Below are positions 18,819 to 27,812 of a DNA stretch of 61,264 bases, in pieces. This DNA is from Fodinicola feengrottensis (GTDB lineage: Bacteria > Actinomycetota > Actinomycetes > Mycobacteriales > HKI-0501): assembly GCF_010993775.1 (NCBI RefSeq), contig NZ_WOTO01000057.1, positions 1-61,264 on the forward strand, read 5' to 3'. Each line of letters starts with the position of its first letter. Within the stretch, counting starts at the first letter, position 1. Position numbers and translations under genes: made by a program. Under the pieces are notes generated by a model. That model was not told where the DNA came from and did no database searches. It saw only the letters and a program-made list of their open reading frames with translations.

Positions 18819-19717
18819 CCCCACCGCGCGGTCAGGATATTGGGATCCTGCTGGGTGAAGTAGGCCGCATCGGTCACCAACACGCTCTCGCCGGAGAACG
18901 CGACCGCGGTCGGATTGGACAGTCCATTGGCGGCCGTCCACAGCGTGGTCACCTGACCTGACCCGTACGGATCGACCTGTACGACCCGGTTTTCCTGGTT
19001 AATAGCGGCAATCACGAAACGCCCGTCGGGCGTGAAAGCGAAATCGTCCACTGGTCCCAGCCCGGAAACCACCACGCGGGGAACGCCGACGAACGGAAGG
19101 CGTACCAACGTGCCGGCGTCCAAATTGGACACCCACACCGAGTTGCCATGGATTTTCACCCCGTTGGCACCGAAACCAGCCTTGGGGGCGAGTAGCGGGC
19201 TGGCCGACCAAATCGACGGCGCGCGACCCGACAGCGGCACCTGCCACATCGTGCCGTGAGCCGAATCGGCCACCAACAGCCGTCGCCCGACAGCGTCCAA
19301 CGCCATCCCGTTGTAAAAACCACTGGAAGGCAACGCAGTCATGCGTACGGCCGGCTGTCCCACCCGGAAGCGATAGATCCCGGTGTCGGCGGCAAGGCCG
19401 GTGGAAACGGCGAAATAGCGGACGCCCCGGTCGATGACGATGCCACCGGTGAAGATTTTCGTGTGCGAGCCCGGCACATCGCCGTTAGGCGGCACCGGAA
19501 CCGTAGCGAGGACGCGTACGGCGCCGGAGCGGTCGATGCGGGCCACCTTGCCGGCGAAGCCGAAAGTGACATCGACGGCCGACGGGGACTCGACGGCAAT
19601 GTTCTCCGGCTGCTGGCCGGCGGCAAGATCGAGGTGGGTGAGGATGTGTGGCGCACCAAAAGGCAAAGGTACGGCCAAAGTGAGGGCGGCCAGCGCGGCC
19701 GCCATGCGAAGCAACAA
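18815..19717 (-). CDS. Exported six-bladed propeller protein (SMP-30/NHL-like)
   Basis: A protein of about 300 residues with an N-terminal signal sequence (MAAALAALTLAVPLPFG) and repeated blades such as VDVTFGFAGKVARID, YNGMALDAVGRRLLVADS, GFGANGVKIHGNSVWVSN and VDDFAFTPDGRFVIAA. The pattern is that of SMP-30/gluconolactonase or ScyD-like propellers. I chose the TTG at 19717 because CCAGGAG lies seven bases before it; the ATG at 19705 is the alternative. The upstream open frame of more than 70 residues is of poor quality. No catalytic assignment is possible. Confidence 0.75.
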   Translation of the reverse strand: MLLRMAAALAALTLAVPLPFGAPHILTHLDLAAGQQPENIAVESPSAVDVTFGFAGKVARIDRSGAVRVLATVPVPPNGDVPGSHTKIFTGGIVIDRGVRYFAVSTGLAADTGIYRFRVGQPAVRMTALPSSGFYNGMALDAVGRRLLVADSAHGTMWQVPLSGRAPSIWSASPLLAPKAGFGANGVKIHGNSVWVSNLDAGTLVRLPFVGVPRVVVSGLGPVDDFAFTPDGRFVIAAINQENRVVQVDPYGSGQVTTLWTAANGLSNPTAVAFSGESVLVTDAAYFTQQDPNILTARWG

Positions 19718-19938
19718 CTCGGATCTCCTGGCGTACGAGACGGGTATGGCGCGACCCCAAGCTAGGTCTGCCGGTGGATCAGCGGCCAATAGGCTTTCCG
19801 GCAGTGTGCGATCAGGATCGCTATACCCGGCGGATCGGGGGAGAATGTTCGTTGGGGAGGGGTCCCGAGGGCGGTGGTTACGGTCTGGGAAGCTCGCGAG
19901 TCCGCACCGGGTGCGGGCGGCCGATCGGAGGGCGGGAG

Positions 19939-20735
19939 ATGACGGAGACACTGGTCACGCCTGGGGCGCGACCACTGACGGCGACGCACGAGAGTCTGGC
20001 TTGGGGGTGCCGCGGTCCAAGGTGCGGACGATCTTCGCGCTGGCGCTGACCGGCGGCATCGCGGTGCCGCCGCGACGTGGCCGGGAAATCTACTTCGGCC
20101 GCAATCGTACGGACGTGCATGTCTGCCTCGGTGAGGACGACCCGAAGGTGAGCCGTCGGCACGGCACCCTCACGCACCGAGATGACCAGTGGTGGGTGGG
20201 AAATCTCGGCAAGCTGCCGATCCGGCTGGCCGATCAGCGGCTGCTTTTCCCGGGTGAGGAAGAAATCCCGCTGCTCGAGGGCTACACCCCGATTTTCCTG
20301 CGTGGCTCACGCAAACGCGAGCATTTGCTGGAACTCTACGTCACCGGACCGGACGGCGCGAAGCCGATTCCCAAGCATGAGGACCACACCCAGCCGCCAC
20401 GAACCTGGCGACTGCAGGCCAACGAGCGGCTCGCGCTGATCGTGCTCGGCCAGCGCTACCTCTCGCACGAGCCGTATCCGCAACCGCTGGCATGGCGCCA
20501 GACGTACGAGCAACTGGCCGAGCTGCAACCGACCGAGGGCTGGACGCCGCGCAAGGTCGAACATCTGGTCGCCTCGGTGCGCGACCGGCTGTCCCGGGCC
20601 GGTGTCAGTGGCCTGCTCCGCGAGGAGGTGGGCGAGCCGGTGGGCAACTCGCTCAACCACAACCTGATCCAGGAGCTGATGTTCTCCACCACGCTCGTCC
20701 CGCGCGACCTGGCCCTGCTGGAAGACCTCGACTGA
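19939..20735 (+). CDS. FHA-domain protein (one frameshift)
   Basis: A phosphothreonine-binding adaptor of about 265 residues. The ATG at 19939 follows GGCGGGAG. The reading continues as MTETLVTPGARPLTATHES and slips near 20005 in a G5 run. It resumes with SKVRTIFALALTGGIAVPP, the FHA core YFGRNRTDVHVC and KVSRRHGTL, then WWVGNLGKLPIRL. The C-terminal half contains a predicted winged-helix-like segment (TPRKVEHLVASVRDRL). A kinase gene nearby makes a signalling link conceivable, but nothing in the sequence proves it. Confidence 0.8.
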
Positions 20736-20746
20736 CGGTGTATAGC

Positions 20747-20776
20747 TTGACGCGTACATAACCAACTGGGTATGTT
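20747..20776 (+). promoter_or_regulatory. Promoter with an embedded palindrome; leaderless start
   Basis: TTGACG (20747-20752) and TATGTT (20771-20776) are spaced by 18 bases as -35 and -10 elements. The ATG at 20783 lies seven bases beyond the -10, so the transcript should be leaderless. ACATAACCAACTGGGTATGT (20756-20775) is palindromic in 8 of 10 pairs and overlaps the -10, as a repressor site would. Genes of this SRPBCC type are often paired with ArsR regulators, but none is adjacent. Confidence 0.55.
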
Positions 20777-20782
20777 CGGGTC

Positions 20783-21301
20783 ATGGCAACCGAAGATGGG
20801 ACGTACGTCCAGGTTGAGGGCCGGCCGGCGGTGCGGTTCCGCCGCAACTTGCGGCACCCGGCGGCGAAGGTGTGGGCGGCGATCAGCGAGCCGAGCGAGT
20901 TGAAGCACTGGTTTCCGGCCGCGGTGACGATCGAGCCGCAGCAGGGCGGCACGATCACCTTCGGTGACGATCCGAACGTGCCGGACCGCAAGGGCGAGAT
21001 CCTGGTGTACGAGCCGCCCCGCCGGCTGGCCTTCACCTGGGGCGCTTCGGAGCTGCGGTTCGAGATCGAGCCGGACGGTGACCAACGGTGCTGGCTGACG
21101 CTGATCGACGTACTGGAAAACACCGACACGGCGGCCCGCAACGCGGCCGGTTGGCACGTTTGCCTTGCTGAGCTGGACAAAGCGATCAACGGTGAGCCCG
21201 GCGGCGGCCCGCACGCCGACACCGCCGAGCGGTGGCACCCGCTGTACGAGGCGTACGTCGCCGGCGGGATGCCTTCGGGCGCGCCGATTCCCGGGCTGTG
21301 A
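20783..21301 (+). CDS. SRPBCC-domain protein (AHSA1-like)
   Basis: This intact 172-residue protein is a START-like hydrophobic-ligand fold. RRNLRHPAAKVWAAISEPSE, LKHWFPAAVTIEP, GEILVYEPPRRLAFTW and the C-terminal GWHVCLAELDKAINGE are the AHSA1 signature. No enzyme activity can be assigned. It sits downstream of an apparent leaderless promoter. A second SRPBCC gene starts 21 bases after its stop, so the two are probably co-transcribed. Confidence 0.88.
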   Translation: MATEDGTYVQVEGRPAVRFRRNLRHPAAKVWAAISEPSELKHWFPAAVTIEPQQGGTITFGDDPNVPDRKGEILVYEPPRRLAFTWGASELRFEIEPDGDQRCWLTLIDVLENTDTAARNAAGWHVCLAELDKAINGEPGGGPHADTAERWHPLYEAYVAGGMPSGAPIPGL

Positions 21302-21322
21302 TCGCGGGGTTATGGTGTCGCC

Positions 21323-21781
21323 ATGCGCGACTCGGTAACCGTACGGATGGCGGCTTCTCCCGAGCAGGTCTGGGAGCTGGTCAGCGACATCACCAACACC
21401 GGCAGGTTCAGCCCGGAGACTTTCGAGGCGCAATGGCTCGGTGGCGCCACTGAGCCGGCGGTGGGCGTACGGTTTCGCGGACACGTCAAGCGAAACGGGC
21501 GCGGCCCGATCTACTGGACGACGTGCCGGATCGTGGCCTGCGAACCGGGCCGGGAGTTCGCCTTCGTGGTGGAGGCCGCCGGCCGGTCCATCAACACGTG
21601 GCGGTACGAGTTCCAGCCCGCCGATGACGGCACCGATGTCACCGAGTCTTTCGAGATGACCAACACCCCGGCGGTGCGGCTTTACTGGGCGATGTTCGGC
21701 TGGACGCGCGGCAAAACCAACCGGAACGGCATGCGTACGACCCTGGAGCGGATCAAGGCCGTCGTCGAGGAGCCAGTCTGA
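21323..21781 (+). CDS. SRPBCC-domain protein (polyketide cyclase/dehydrase-like)
   Basis: This 152-residue intact protein opens MRDSVTVRMAASPEQVWELV, continues with SDITNTGRFSPETFEAQWLG and ends in a long helix (MRTTLERIKAVVEE), the usual layout of small SRPBCC proteins. It is only distantly similar to the preceding SRPBCC protein. The 3' end overlaps by 29 bases the 3' end of the convergent DUF2269 membrane protein. Function unknown. Confidence 0.87.
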   Translation: MRDSVTVRMAASPEQVWELVSDITNTGRFSPETFEAQWLGGATEPAVGVRFRGHVKRNGRGPIYWTTCRIVACEPGREFAFVVEAAGRSINTWRYEFQPADDGTDVTESFEMTNTPAVRLYWAMFGWTRGKTNRNGMRTTLERIKAVVEEPV

Positions 21782-22283
21782 CAATCCGGCCCCACGGCTT
21801 GAAAACCGACAGGACCGCGGAGAATGCCAGCAACGAGAAGGAAACGACCGGCGGAAAGAGCAGGCTGGTGCCCACCTGACCGAGGCTGGCCCGTACGACA
21901 TCGCCGGTCGCCCCGAAAGTGGCGAGCTGACTCGCTTGGGCGACACCGGGGATAAGCGCCACGAAAACCAGCACCGTCATCGCCAGCCCAATCACGAGTT
22001 TTGTCAGCACCCACCAGTGTTTCAGCAGTCGCCAGTGGGTGCCGAGGCCGAGCGCGACACCGGAGCCGACCATCAGCAGGCTCAGCAGTCCAACGCCGAC
22101 CGGCACCACGACCCCGATGGCGACGAAACAGCTGGCCGCGAGCCGACCGTCTGACGTGGTCAGCGCGGTGACGACCATCGAAAAGAGGCCGATGTCCAGG
22201 CCCATCCAGCCGACGCCGGACAGAATGTGCAGCAGGAGCACCGTTTTCCGGACTGGCACCGAGAGGCGGACCGCAGCTGTCAT
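21753..22283 (-). CDS. DUF2269-type membrane protein
   Basis: A 176-residue integral membrane protein with four hydrophobic segments (LLLHILSGVGWMGLDIG, FVAIGVVVPVGVGLLSLLMV, LTKLVIGLAMTVLVFVALI, LLFPPVVSFSLLAFSAVLS). The HILSGVGWMG opening, with a His in the first helix, is characteristic of DUF2269 proteins. I chose the ATG at 22283 because upstream residues are low-complexity and charged. Role unknown. Confidence 0.8.
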   Translation of the reverse strand: MTAAVRLSVPVRKTVLLLHILSGVGWMGLDIGLFSMVVTALTTSDGRLAASCFVAIGVVVPVGVGLLSLLMVGSGVALGLGTHWRLLKHWWVLTKLVIGLAMTVLVFVALIPGVAQASQLATFGATGDVVRASLGQVGTSLLFPPVVSFSLLAFSAVLSVFKPWGRIVRLAPRRRP

Positions 22284-22612
22284 AGCTCCGATGGTCCGCC
22301 GATCCGCCCTGTCAGTCGTCGGGCCGAAGGCGGCTTCGGCGCTAGCACTTCGAGCGTAGGCACCGGCTGCCGTCCTACGCCCGCCGCCGTACGCAGCCTC
22401 GTGGTCGTCTTCAGGTTCCCGGGAACTTTTCCGGGTGGGCCGACGACATAGGTCTTGGGAGGCCACGGCCTCACCAGTCCGATGGCAACGGCGGCGTCGG
22501 CACCACACGCTGCCGTACGAAAGGTTTCCCGCTGTCGTGACCCGAAGATCGATTAGACTGGCCCAGTCGCCACCGCTGCCGTCGTACGGTCCTCCGTCCG
22601 GTGCTGGCCGTT

Positions 22613-22630
22613 TTTCCCCACTGTGGGAAA
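22613..22630. promoter_or_regulatory. Palindrome directly upstream of the sulfur/PLP operon
   Basis: TTTCCCCACTGTGGGAAA is almost fully self-complementary and ends nine bases before the GTG of the desulfurase-like gene. It may be an operator, or a hairpin that masks the ribosome site (GGGAAAGGGG). The rest of the 355-base gap from 22284 shows no gene that I can support. Confidence 0.4.
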
Positions 22631-22638
22631 GGGGCCGT

Positions 22639-23828
22639 GTGATTCCGGTGCGGATCCGGGACCAGTTCCCGGCCCTGACCGGGCAACCGGACGTGGTCTA
22701 TCTGGACAGCGCCACCACCACCATGAAACCGGCCCGGGTGATCGACGCCGTCTCTTCCTATCTTTCCCGGGAAACCGGCAGCGTTGGCCGCGGCACCCAT
22801 CCATGGTCGACGCGGGTGACCCGCGAGGTCGAGCGGGTACGCGAACAGGTGGCCCGGTTCGTCGGGGCGAGTGGTCCGGACGAGATCGTCTTCACGTCCG
22901 GCGCCACCGCGGGGCTGAACGCGGTCGCCCTTTCCTGGGGACTGCCGAATCTGCGCGACGGTGACGAGATTCTTTTCAACCCGGTCGATCATTCGTCGAA
23001 TGTGGCGCCGTGGCGGAACTTGCAGCGCGGATCCTGCGCCGCCTCGGCGTTCAGGTGCGGCTGGTGCCGTACGAGATGACCGGCGCCGGTGAGATCGACG
23101 TCGAGGACCTGCTGGGAAAGGTCACTCATCGGACCAGAATTGTGGTGGCCACCCACATCCACCACGTCTTCGGATCACTGAGCGCTCTCGATGACCTGAA
23201 CCCGTCGATCGTGCGATGCCTTGACTGCAGCCAAAGTGTGGGACACGTGGACGTGGACGTACAGCAGCTCGGGGTGGATTTCGCGGTCTTCTCCGCGCAC
23301 AAACTCTTCGGGTCACCGGGAGCCGGAGTGCTTTACTGCCACCGCCGCGTGCACGATAGACTCGATCCTTTCCTGCCGGGCGGTTCGGGCCGTACGACCG
23401 CAGGGCTGCCGGCTTTGTTGGAGGGTGGCACGCCGAACATTCCAGCGGTGCTGTCGTTGGGAAAGGCCATCGACTTCGTGGCGGAAGTCGGCATTGACCG
23501 CATCGCCGAGCATGTCCGACTGTTGACCCGGCTGGTTGTCGAGCGGCTGCGGACAGTGCCCCGGCTGGAGTTTACGCCAGGCCCGGCTTGGAGCAGATGT
23601 GCGGCCGGCTACGGGATTGTCTCGTTCCGGCTGCCGGAGATCTCCGCCAGCGATGTCGGTTTCGCTCTCAGCTCGGAGAATTTCTACGTACGCACCGGAA
23701 ACCACTGTCTACCGGAAGGGGCGGACTTCGAGGACTCTGTACGGGTGAGCCTGCATCTTTACAACACCGAAGCCGAAGTCGAGCGGTTCGCCGACTTCCT
23801 GGGGCGCGTCGCCAAAGGGATGGTCTGA
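22639..23828 (+). CDS. Cysteine-desulfurase-like class V aminotransferase (one frameshift)
   Basis: A PLP enzyme of about 397 residues in the SufS/CsdA group. YLDSATTTMKP, GRGTHPWS, IVFTSGATAGLNAV, RCLDCSQSVGHVDVDV, the PLP lysine in FSAHKLFGSPG and the cysteine in RTGNHCLPEG are all present. A G is missing near 23015 (CCGTGGCGG), where WR should continue as ELAARILRRLG. I chose the GTG at 22639 for the strong GGGAAAGGGG before it. The next gene starts three bases after the stop. It has no SufBCD neighbours, so it probably feeds sulfur to the local pathway instead of general Fe-S assembly. Confidence 0.85.
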
Positions 23829-23831
23829 AGG

Positions 23832-25055
23832 ATGTCCGGGTTAGGCTACGAGAAATACGATCGGCAAGCGGCCTCGCGCATTCTGGCCGGGTTGGCCGCG
23901 ACCGGCCTTTTCGCCCCCATCGGGGAAACCGGCCGCCAGCGGATCGCGTATGCCGAGGTCGAGCTGCGGCCGGAGCCGGACAGTCACCTGACTTTTGCCC
24001 AGTTGGGTTACCTTCAGGCGTACATGCGGCCGTGTTCGCCGGAGCAGGTCACCAGCGCCACCCACCGGATCAGTTGGGACGACAGCGAGGGAATCCCGAA
24101 CAGTGGCCATTACGGTCCGTCGGGTTTTGGTCCCATCGTGCCGATAGCTGTCCGGGAAACTGTTCTGCACCTGTGGCGCGAGCTGGCCGCGAGCCCAGCG
24201 ATGGCTGGACAGGTGGGCGAGGACGACGAGGCTGTGCTCGCCGCGACGACGACCGACCAGGAACCGCTGGAGATCTTCCGGGTCGGGATCGAGGCGACCG
24301 GTCGAGCGTTGACCCAGCACGCTCTGATCGCCGACCAGACGCCATACGAGACCCCGGAGGATTTCGTTCACGGGTTGGTCGACTCGGGGATTTTCCAGGC
24401 GGTGGCGAGCCAGTGGTACTGGGAGCTGCAGGCGTCCACGTACCGGCGCGGGATGATCCCGGTCAGTTTCGTGACGCAAGCCAACGGAACAGTGCGCTAT
24501 TCACCGCGGTCGTTGACCACCTTGCGGCAGATGAAGGAACAGACGATCGCGGCCGCCCACACGGTGATGCGGCGGGCGACCACTGTCGAGGGGCTTACGG
24601 TCGCCGACGCGGTCCAGAAGTATTACCACGATTTGGACGAAATCTCGAAGCAGTACGCGCTGATGGGCGAGCACGAGCAACCGCGGTGCCTGGCCGCGAT
24701 GAGTCACGTGATGGGAGATGAGAAGGTCGCCATCCTACCGATCGTGCTGCCGCGGTTCGTCGCCGAGTTCGTCCGCCAGTTGTCCAATGTGGACTTGGTG
24801 GCGCTGGCGGTGGACGCGACCACGGAGTTGATCACCGATCCGCAGGAGCGGATTTTCCACGTCCCGGACATGAACTGCAAGCACTGCATCTCCACCATCA
24901 CCGGCCTGCTGGAGTCGATGAACATCGTCGTGCTGGATTCCAGCCTGGTCACGAAGAAGTTCACCGCTGGGTTCCATGCCACCGACCAGCGGGAGCGGGC
25001 GTTCGACGCGATCAGGAACTCCGGCTACACGGTGATCCCACCGGGACGCGCCTGA
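23832..25055 (+). CDS. Unfamiliar protein with C-terminal HMA metal-binding domain
   Basis: This intact protein has 407 residues. I do not recognise residues 1-340, which are mixed alpha/beta, with a His-containing motif SEGIPNSGHYGPSGFGP near 85-100 and long helices around LTTLRQMKEQTIAAAHTVM. Residues 343-405 form a heavy-metal-associated domain: VPDMNCKHC with Cys349 and Cys352, and DAIRNSGYTVIPP at the end. HMA domains usually carry copper or other soft metals between proteins or sit on P-type ATPases, and fusion to a large soluble domain is unusual. GAAGG precedes the ATG. The gene is the second of four in a tight operon with sulfur and PLP enzymes. Confidence 0.8.
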   Translation: MSGLGYEKYDRQAASRILAGLAATGLFAPIGETGRQRIAYAEVELRPEPDSHLTFAQLGYLQAYMRPCSPEQVTSATHRISWDDSEGIPNSGHYGPSGFGPIVPIAVRETVLHLWRELAASPAMAGQVGEDDEAVLAATTTDQEPLEIFRVGIEATGRALTQHALIADQTPYETPEDFVHGLVDSGIFQAVASQWYWELQASTYRRGMIPVSFVTQANGTVRYSPRSLTTLRQMKEQTIAAAHTVMRRATTVEGLTVADAVQKYYHDLDEISKQYALMGEHEQPRCLAAMSHVMGDEKVAILPIVLPRFVAEFVRQLSNVDLVALAVDATTELITDPQERIFHVPDMNCKHCISTITGLLESMNIVVLDSSLVTKKFTAGFHATDQRERAFDAIRNSGYTVIPPGRA

Positions 25056-25059
25056 GAAA

Positions 25060-26462
25060 GTGCACAAACTCGCACCCCGGATCCATCCTGCGGTCCGGTC
25101 CTTGCTCACCCGCGGCGATCTGCTCGGGTCCTTCGGCACGCCCGCCAATGTGGTCTTTCCCCAGGTTTTCAAGGAGAATGTCGAGTCCTTTCGGGAGACG
25201 CTGGCTCGTTATCCGGTGGCCAGCAGGCTGTTCTATGCGCACAAGGTCAACCAGTCGACCTCGTTCGTACGAGCCGCCGCCGAGGCCGGCATCGGAATCG
25301 ACGTGGCTTCGGTGGGGGAGCTGCACCACGCGGTCGCCGCCGGATTCGACTCCGAACGGATCGAAGCCACCGGGCCAAAAGGGGCCGCCTTCCTGTGGGA
25401 GCTGACCCGTACCGGCGCGACCGTGAACGTGGACAATCACTGGGAGCTGACCGAGGTGGCCCGGGTCGCCCACCAAGCCGTGCCCGTGCTGCTGCTGCGC
25501 TTGTGCCCGTCTCGCGGGCGTACCAGCCGGTTCGGGACGGCGGAGTCGGGCATGCCCGCGCTCCTGGACACGATTCTCGACCATCGCGAGGTTCTTGACC
25601 TGCGAGGATTCTCCTTTCACCTGGACACCAACGATCTCAAGGAAAAGGTGGCCGCGATCGATGCGTGCCTCCGACTTTTCGAGTCCGCGTACGCCCGCGG
25701 GCTCTCCCCTCGGGTGCTGGACATTGGCGGCGGCTTCCGGCAGGTCTTCGCGGCGGACCCGGATGGTTTCGATCGGTATGTCCAGGCACTCAAAGCCGGC
25801 CTCGCCGGCACGGCGGAATCGCTTTCCTGGGAGGGAAACACCTTCGGCTACCGCGACCTGCGCGGGACGCCGACCTTTCATCGGTATGCGAACACCGCGA
25901 CCGGGACGGACCAACTTCGCGAGATCCTGGACAGCCCGCTGCCCGGGCAGGGGGCGGCCGGCCAGTCGCGCAGGTGTTGTTGGAAAACATGATCGAGCTT
26001 TGGCTGGAGCCGGGGAAGGCGCTCGCGGACCAGGCCGGCGTCACCGTTACCGGCGTGGAATTCACCAAAACCGTGGGGAACGAAGAAACACTGGTGAGCC
26101 TGGATGTCAGCCGGGACCGGATTTGCCCGGCTGACCAGGAGGTCATGCTCGACCCCGTTGTCATCTATCGCGCCGACCCACGTACGTACGATGATCAGCC
26201 GGTGGGGGTCTATTTCGGTGGAAATCTCTGCCTTGAGCGGGATCTGGTCTACGAGCACAAAACCTGGCTGGAGAGGCTGCCGAAACCCGGTGACCTCGTG
26301 GTTTTCGTTAACACCGCTGCGTACCAGATGGACCTGTCCGCCGCTGAGGGCCTGATGCACCCGCGGACACCGAAGGTCGCCGCGGTCGAGAGCGACGGGG
26401 AGTTCAGGATCCAAGCGGAATCGGGGAGAGACGAATGCTCTACACCGACATCACCGAACTGA
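25060..26462 (+). CDS. Y4yA-like PLP enzyme, DAP/ornithine decarboxylase fold (one frameshift)
   Basis: A fold type III PLP enzyme of about 467 residues. PRIHPAVRSLL, the PLP lysine in RLFYAHKVNQ, GIDVASVGELHHAV, LDIGGGFRQVF and the C-terminal GGNLCLERD (position of the decarboxylase Cys) match the Y4yA group. These proteins are named from a rhizobial plasmid and are often found beside cysteine-synthase-like genes. The frame changes near 25970 in GGGCAGGGGGCGG. The GTG at 25060 lies four bases after the HMA gene. The last 28 bases overlap the next gene. It may decarboxylate or racemise an amino acid; the substrate cannot be read from sequence. Confidence 0.78.
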
Positions 26463-27739
26463 TCGGCGACACCCCGTTGTTGTTGCTCGACAAGCGGGTG
26501 CACGGCCTGTCCAATGTGGACCTCTATGCCAAGCTGGAGTTCCTGAACCCGTTCGGCTCAGTGAAAGACCGGGTGGCCTGGGGAATGATCCGGGACGATC
26601 TCGCGGACATCGTCGAGCGTGGCCTGACGCTGATCGAGGCTTCCAGCGGCAACACGGCCAAAGCGTTGCAAGTGCTGGCGGGGATGCGCGGGCTCACCTT
26701 GGAGGTGCTCACCAACCGGGTGAAGGTGCCGGAGGTCCGGGACGTGCTGGACGTGCTGGGCAGCAAGGTGCAGGAGCTGCCGGGCCTGTCCGAATGCCCG
26801 GACCCGACCGTGCCCAACGATGTATTTTCCACCATCGAGTCGATCATGGCGGCGAGCCCCGGAGCGTACTATCACGCATCCCAGTACACGAACGAAAAGA
26901 ATGTCGAAACGCATTACCGGGACACCGGCTCGGAGATTTTCGCCGACATCGGCCCGGTCGACTTTCTGTTTGGTGGTCTTGGCACCACACCGGCTCCACC
27001 CGCGGCATCGGCACGTACTTGCGGGAAAAGAATCCGGCCCTGAAGACAATCGGTGTGGTGTCCACGAAATATGACTTCATCCCCGGGATCCGGTCCGCGA
27101 ACGAGTTGTGGGACGTGGGCCTTTTCGACCGTGGTTTCTACGAGAAGATCGTCGCGGTGGACTCCGCCGACGCGGTGGATGGCGCCGTGCAGTTGGCTCG
27201 CCGCTATGGCGTGCTGGCCGGGCCGACCAGCGGCGCGACGTACTTCGCCGCGGTGGAACACCTTCGGGGTGAGCCCTCAGCCGAGCGGCGAAAGGCGGTG
27301 CTGATCGTCTGTGACCGGCTGGAGTGGTATTTGTCGTACGTACGCAAGCGCCGCCCGGAGATCTTCGGGCTGGCCCGCCGCCCGTCGGTCCGCGATCTTC
27401 CGCCCGACGTGGTCGCTCCGGAGATCGGGGTGGATGCGCTGGAACAGTTGTTGGGCAGCGGAAACGCGATGCTGGTGGACACTCCGGCAGCAGCATGGCG
27501 TACCGAATCGGCCACATTCCGGGAGCGGTCAACATCCGCGACGACCGGCTCGACGACATGCTCGCGGACGGCGTTCCTTTCCCGCCCGGTCTGCAGGTGG
27601 TCTTCGTCTGCCCGATCGGTGAGTATTCGCGGCGAGTCGCCGCTTTTCTGAGCCAGCAGGGCCATCGCGCGGCCAGCCTGACGGGGGCGGGGTGGTGGCC
27701 TGGCGGGACGCCGGGAGGAAGCTGGAGCCGGGAGCCTGA
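26435..27739 (+). CDS. Cysteine-synthase-like PLP enzyme fused to a rhodanese domain (about three frameshifts)
   Basis: The first 320 or so residues are a fold type II PLP enzyme: ITELIGDTPLLLLDK, the PLP lysine in NPFGSVKDRVAW, EASSGNTAKALQVLAG and the phosphate loop GGLGTT. After a linker (SVRDLPPDVVAPEIG) comes a rhodanese-type domain with YRIGHIPGAVNIRDD and the active-site loop VFVCPIGEYSRR, ending VAWRDAGRKLEPGA. Breaks lie near 26990, 27490 and 27690 (a G run). The pairing of beta-replacement chemistry with a sulfur-transfer cysteine in one chain suggests persulfide use or release. SbnA-type diaminopropionate synthesis is an alternative for the first domain. Confidence 0.8.
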
Positions 27740-27812
27740 CCGGGCCTGTCGAAATCCCGATGGCGGCTCCGATCTTCTGGTGATAGGGCTCGATCACAGA
27801 CAGGAGAACGCG

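Noticed and set aside
22284..22638. A gene in the gap before the sulfur/PLP operon
   Set aside because: Open frames there are short, rich in Arg/Pro and lack a ribosome-binding site; only a palindrome near the operon start is worth noting.
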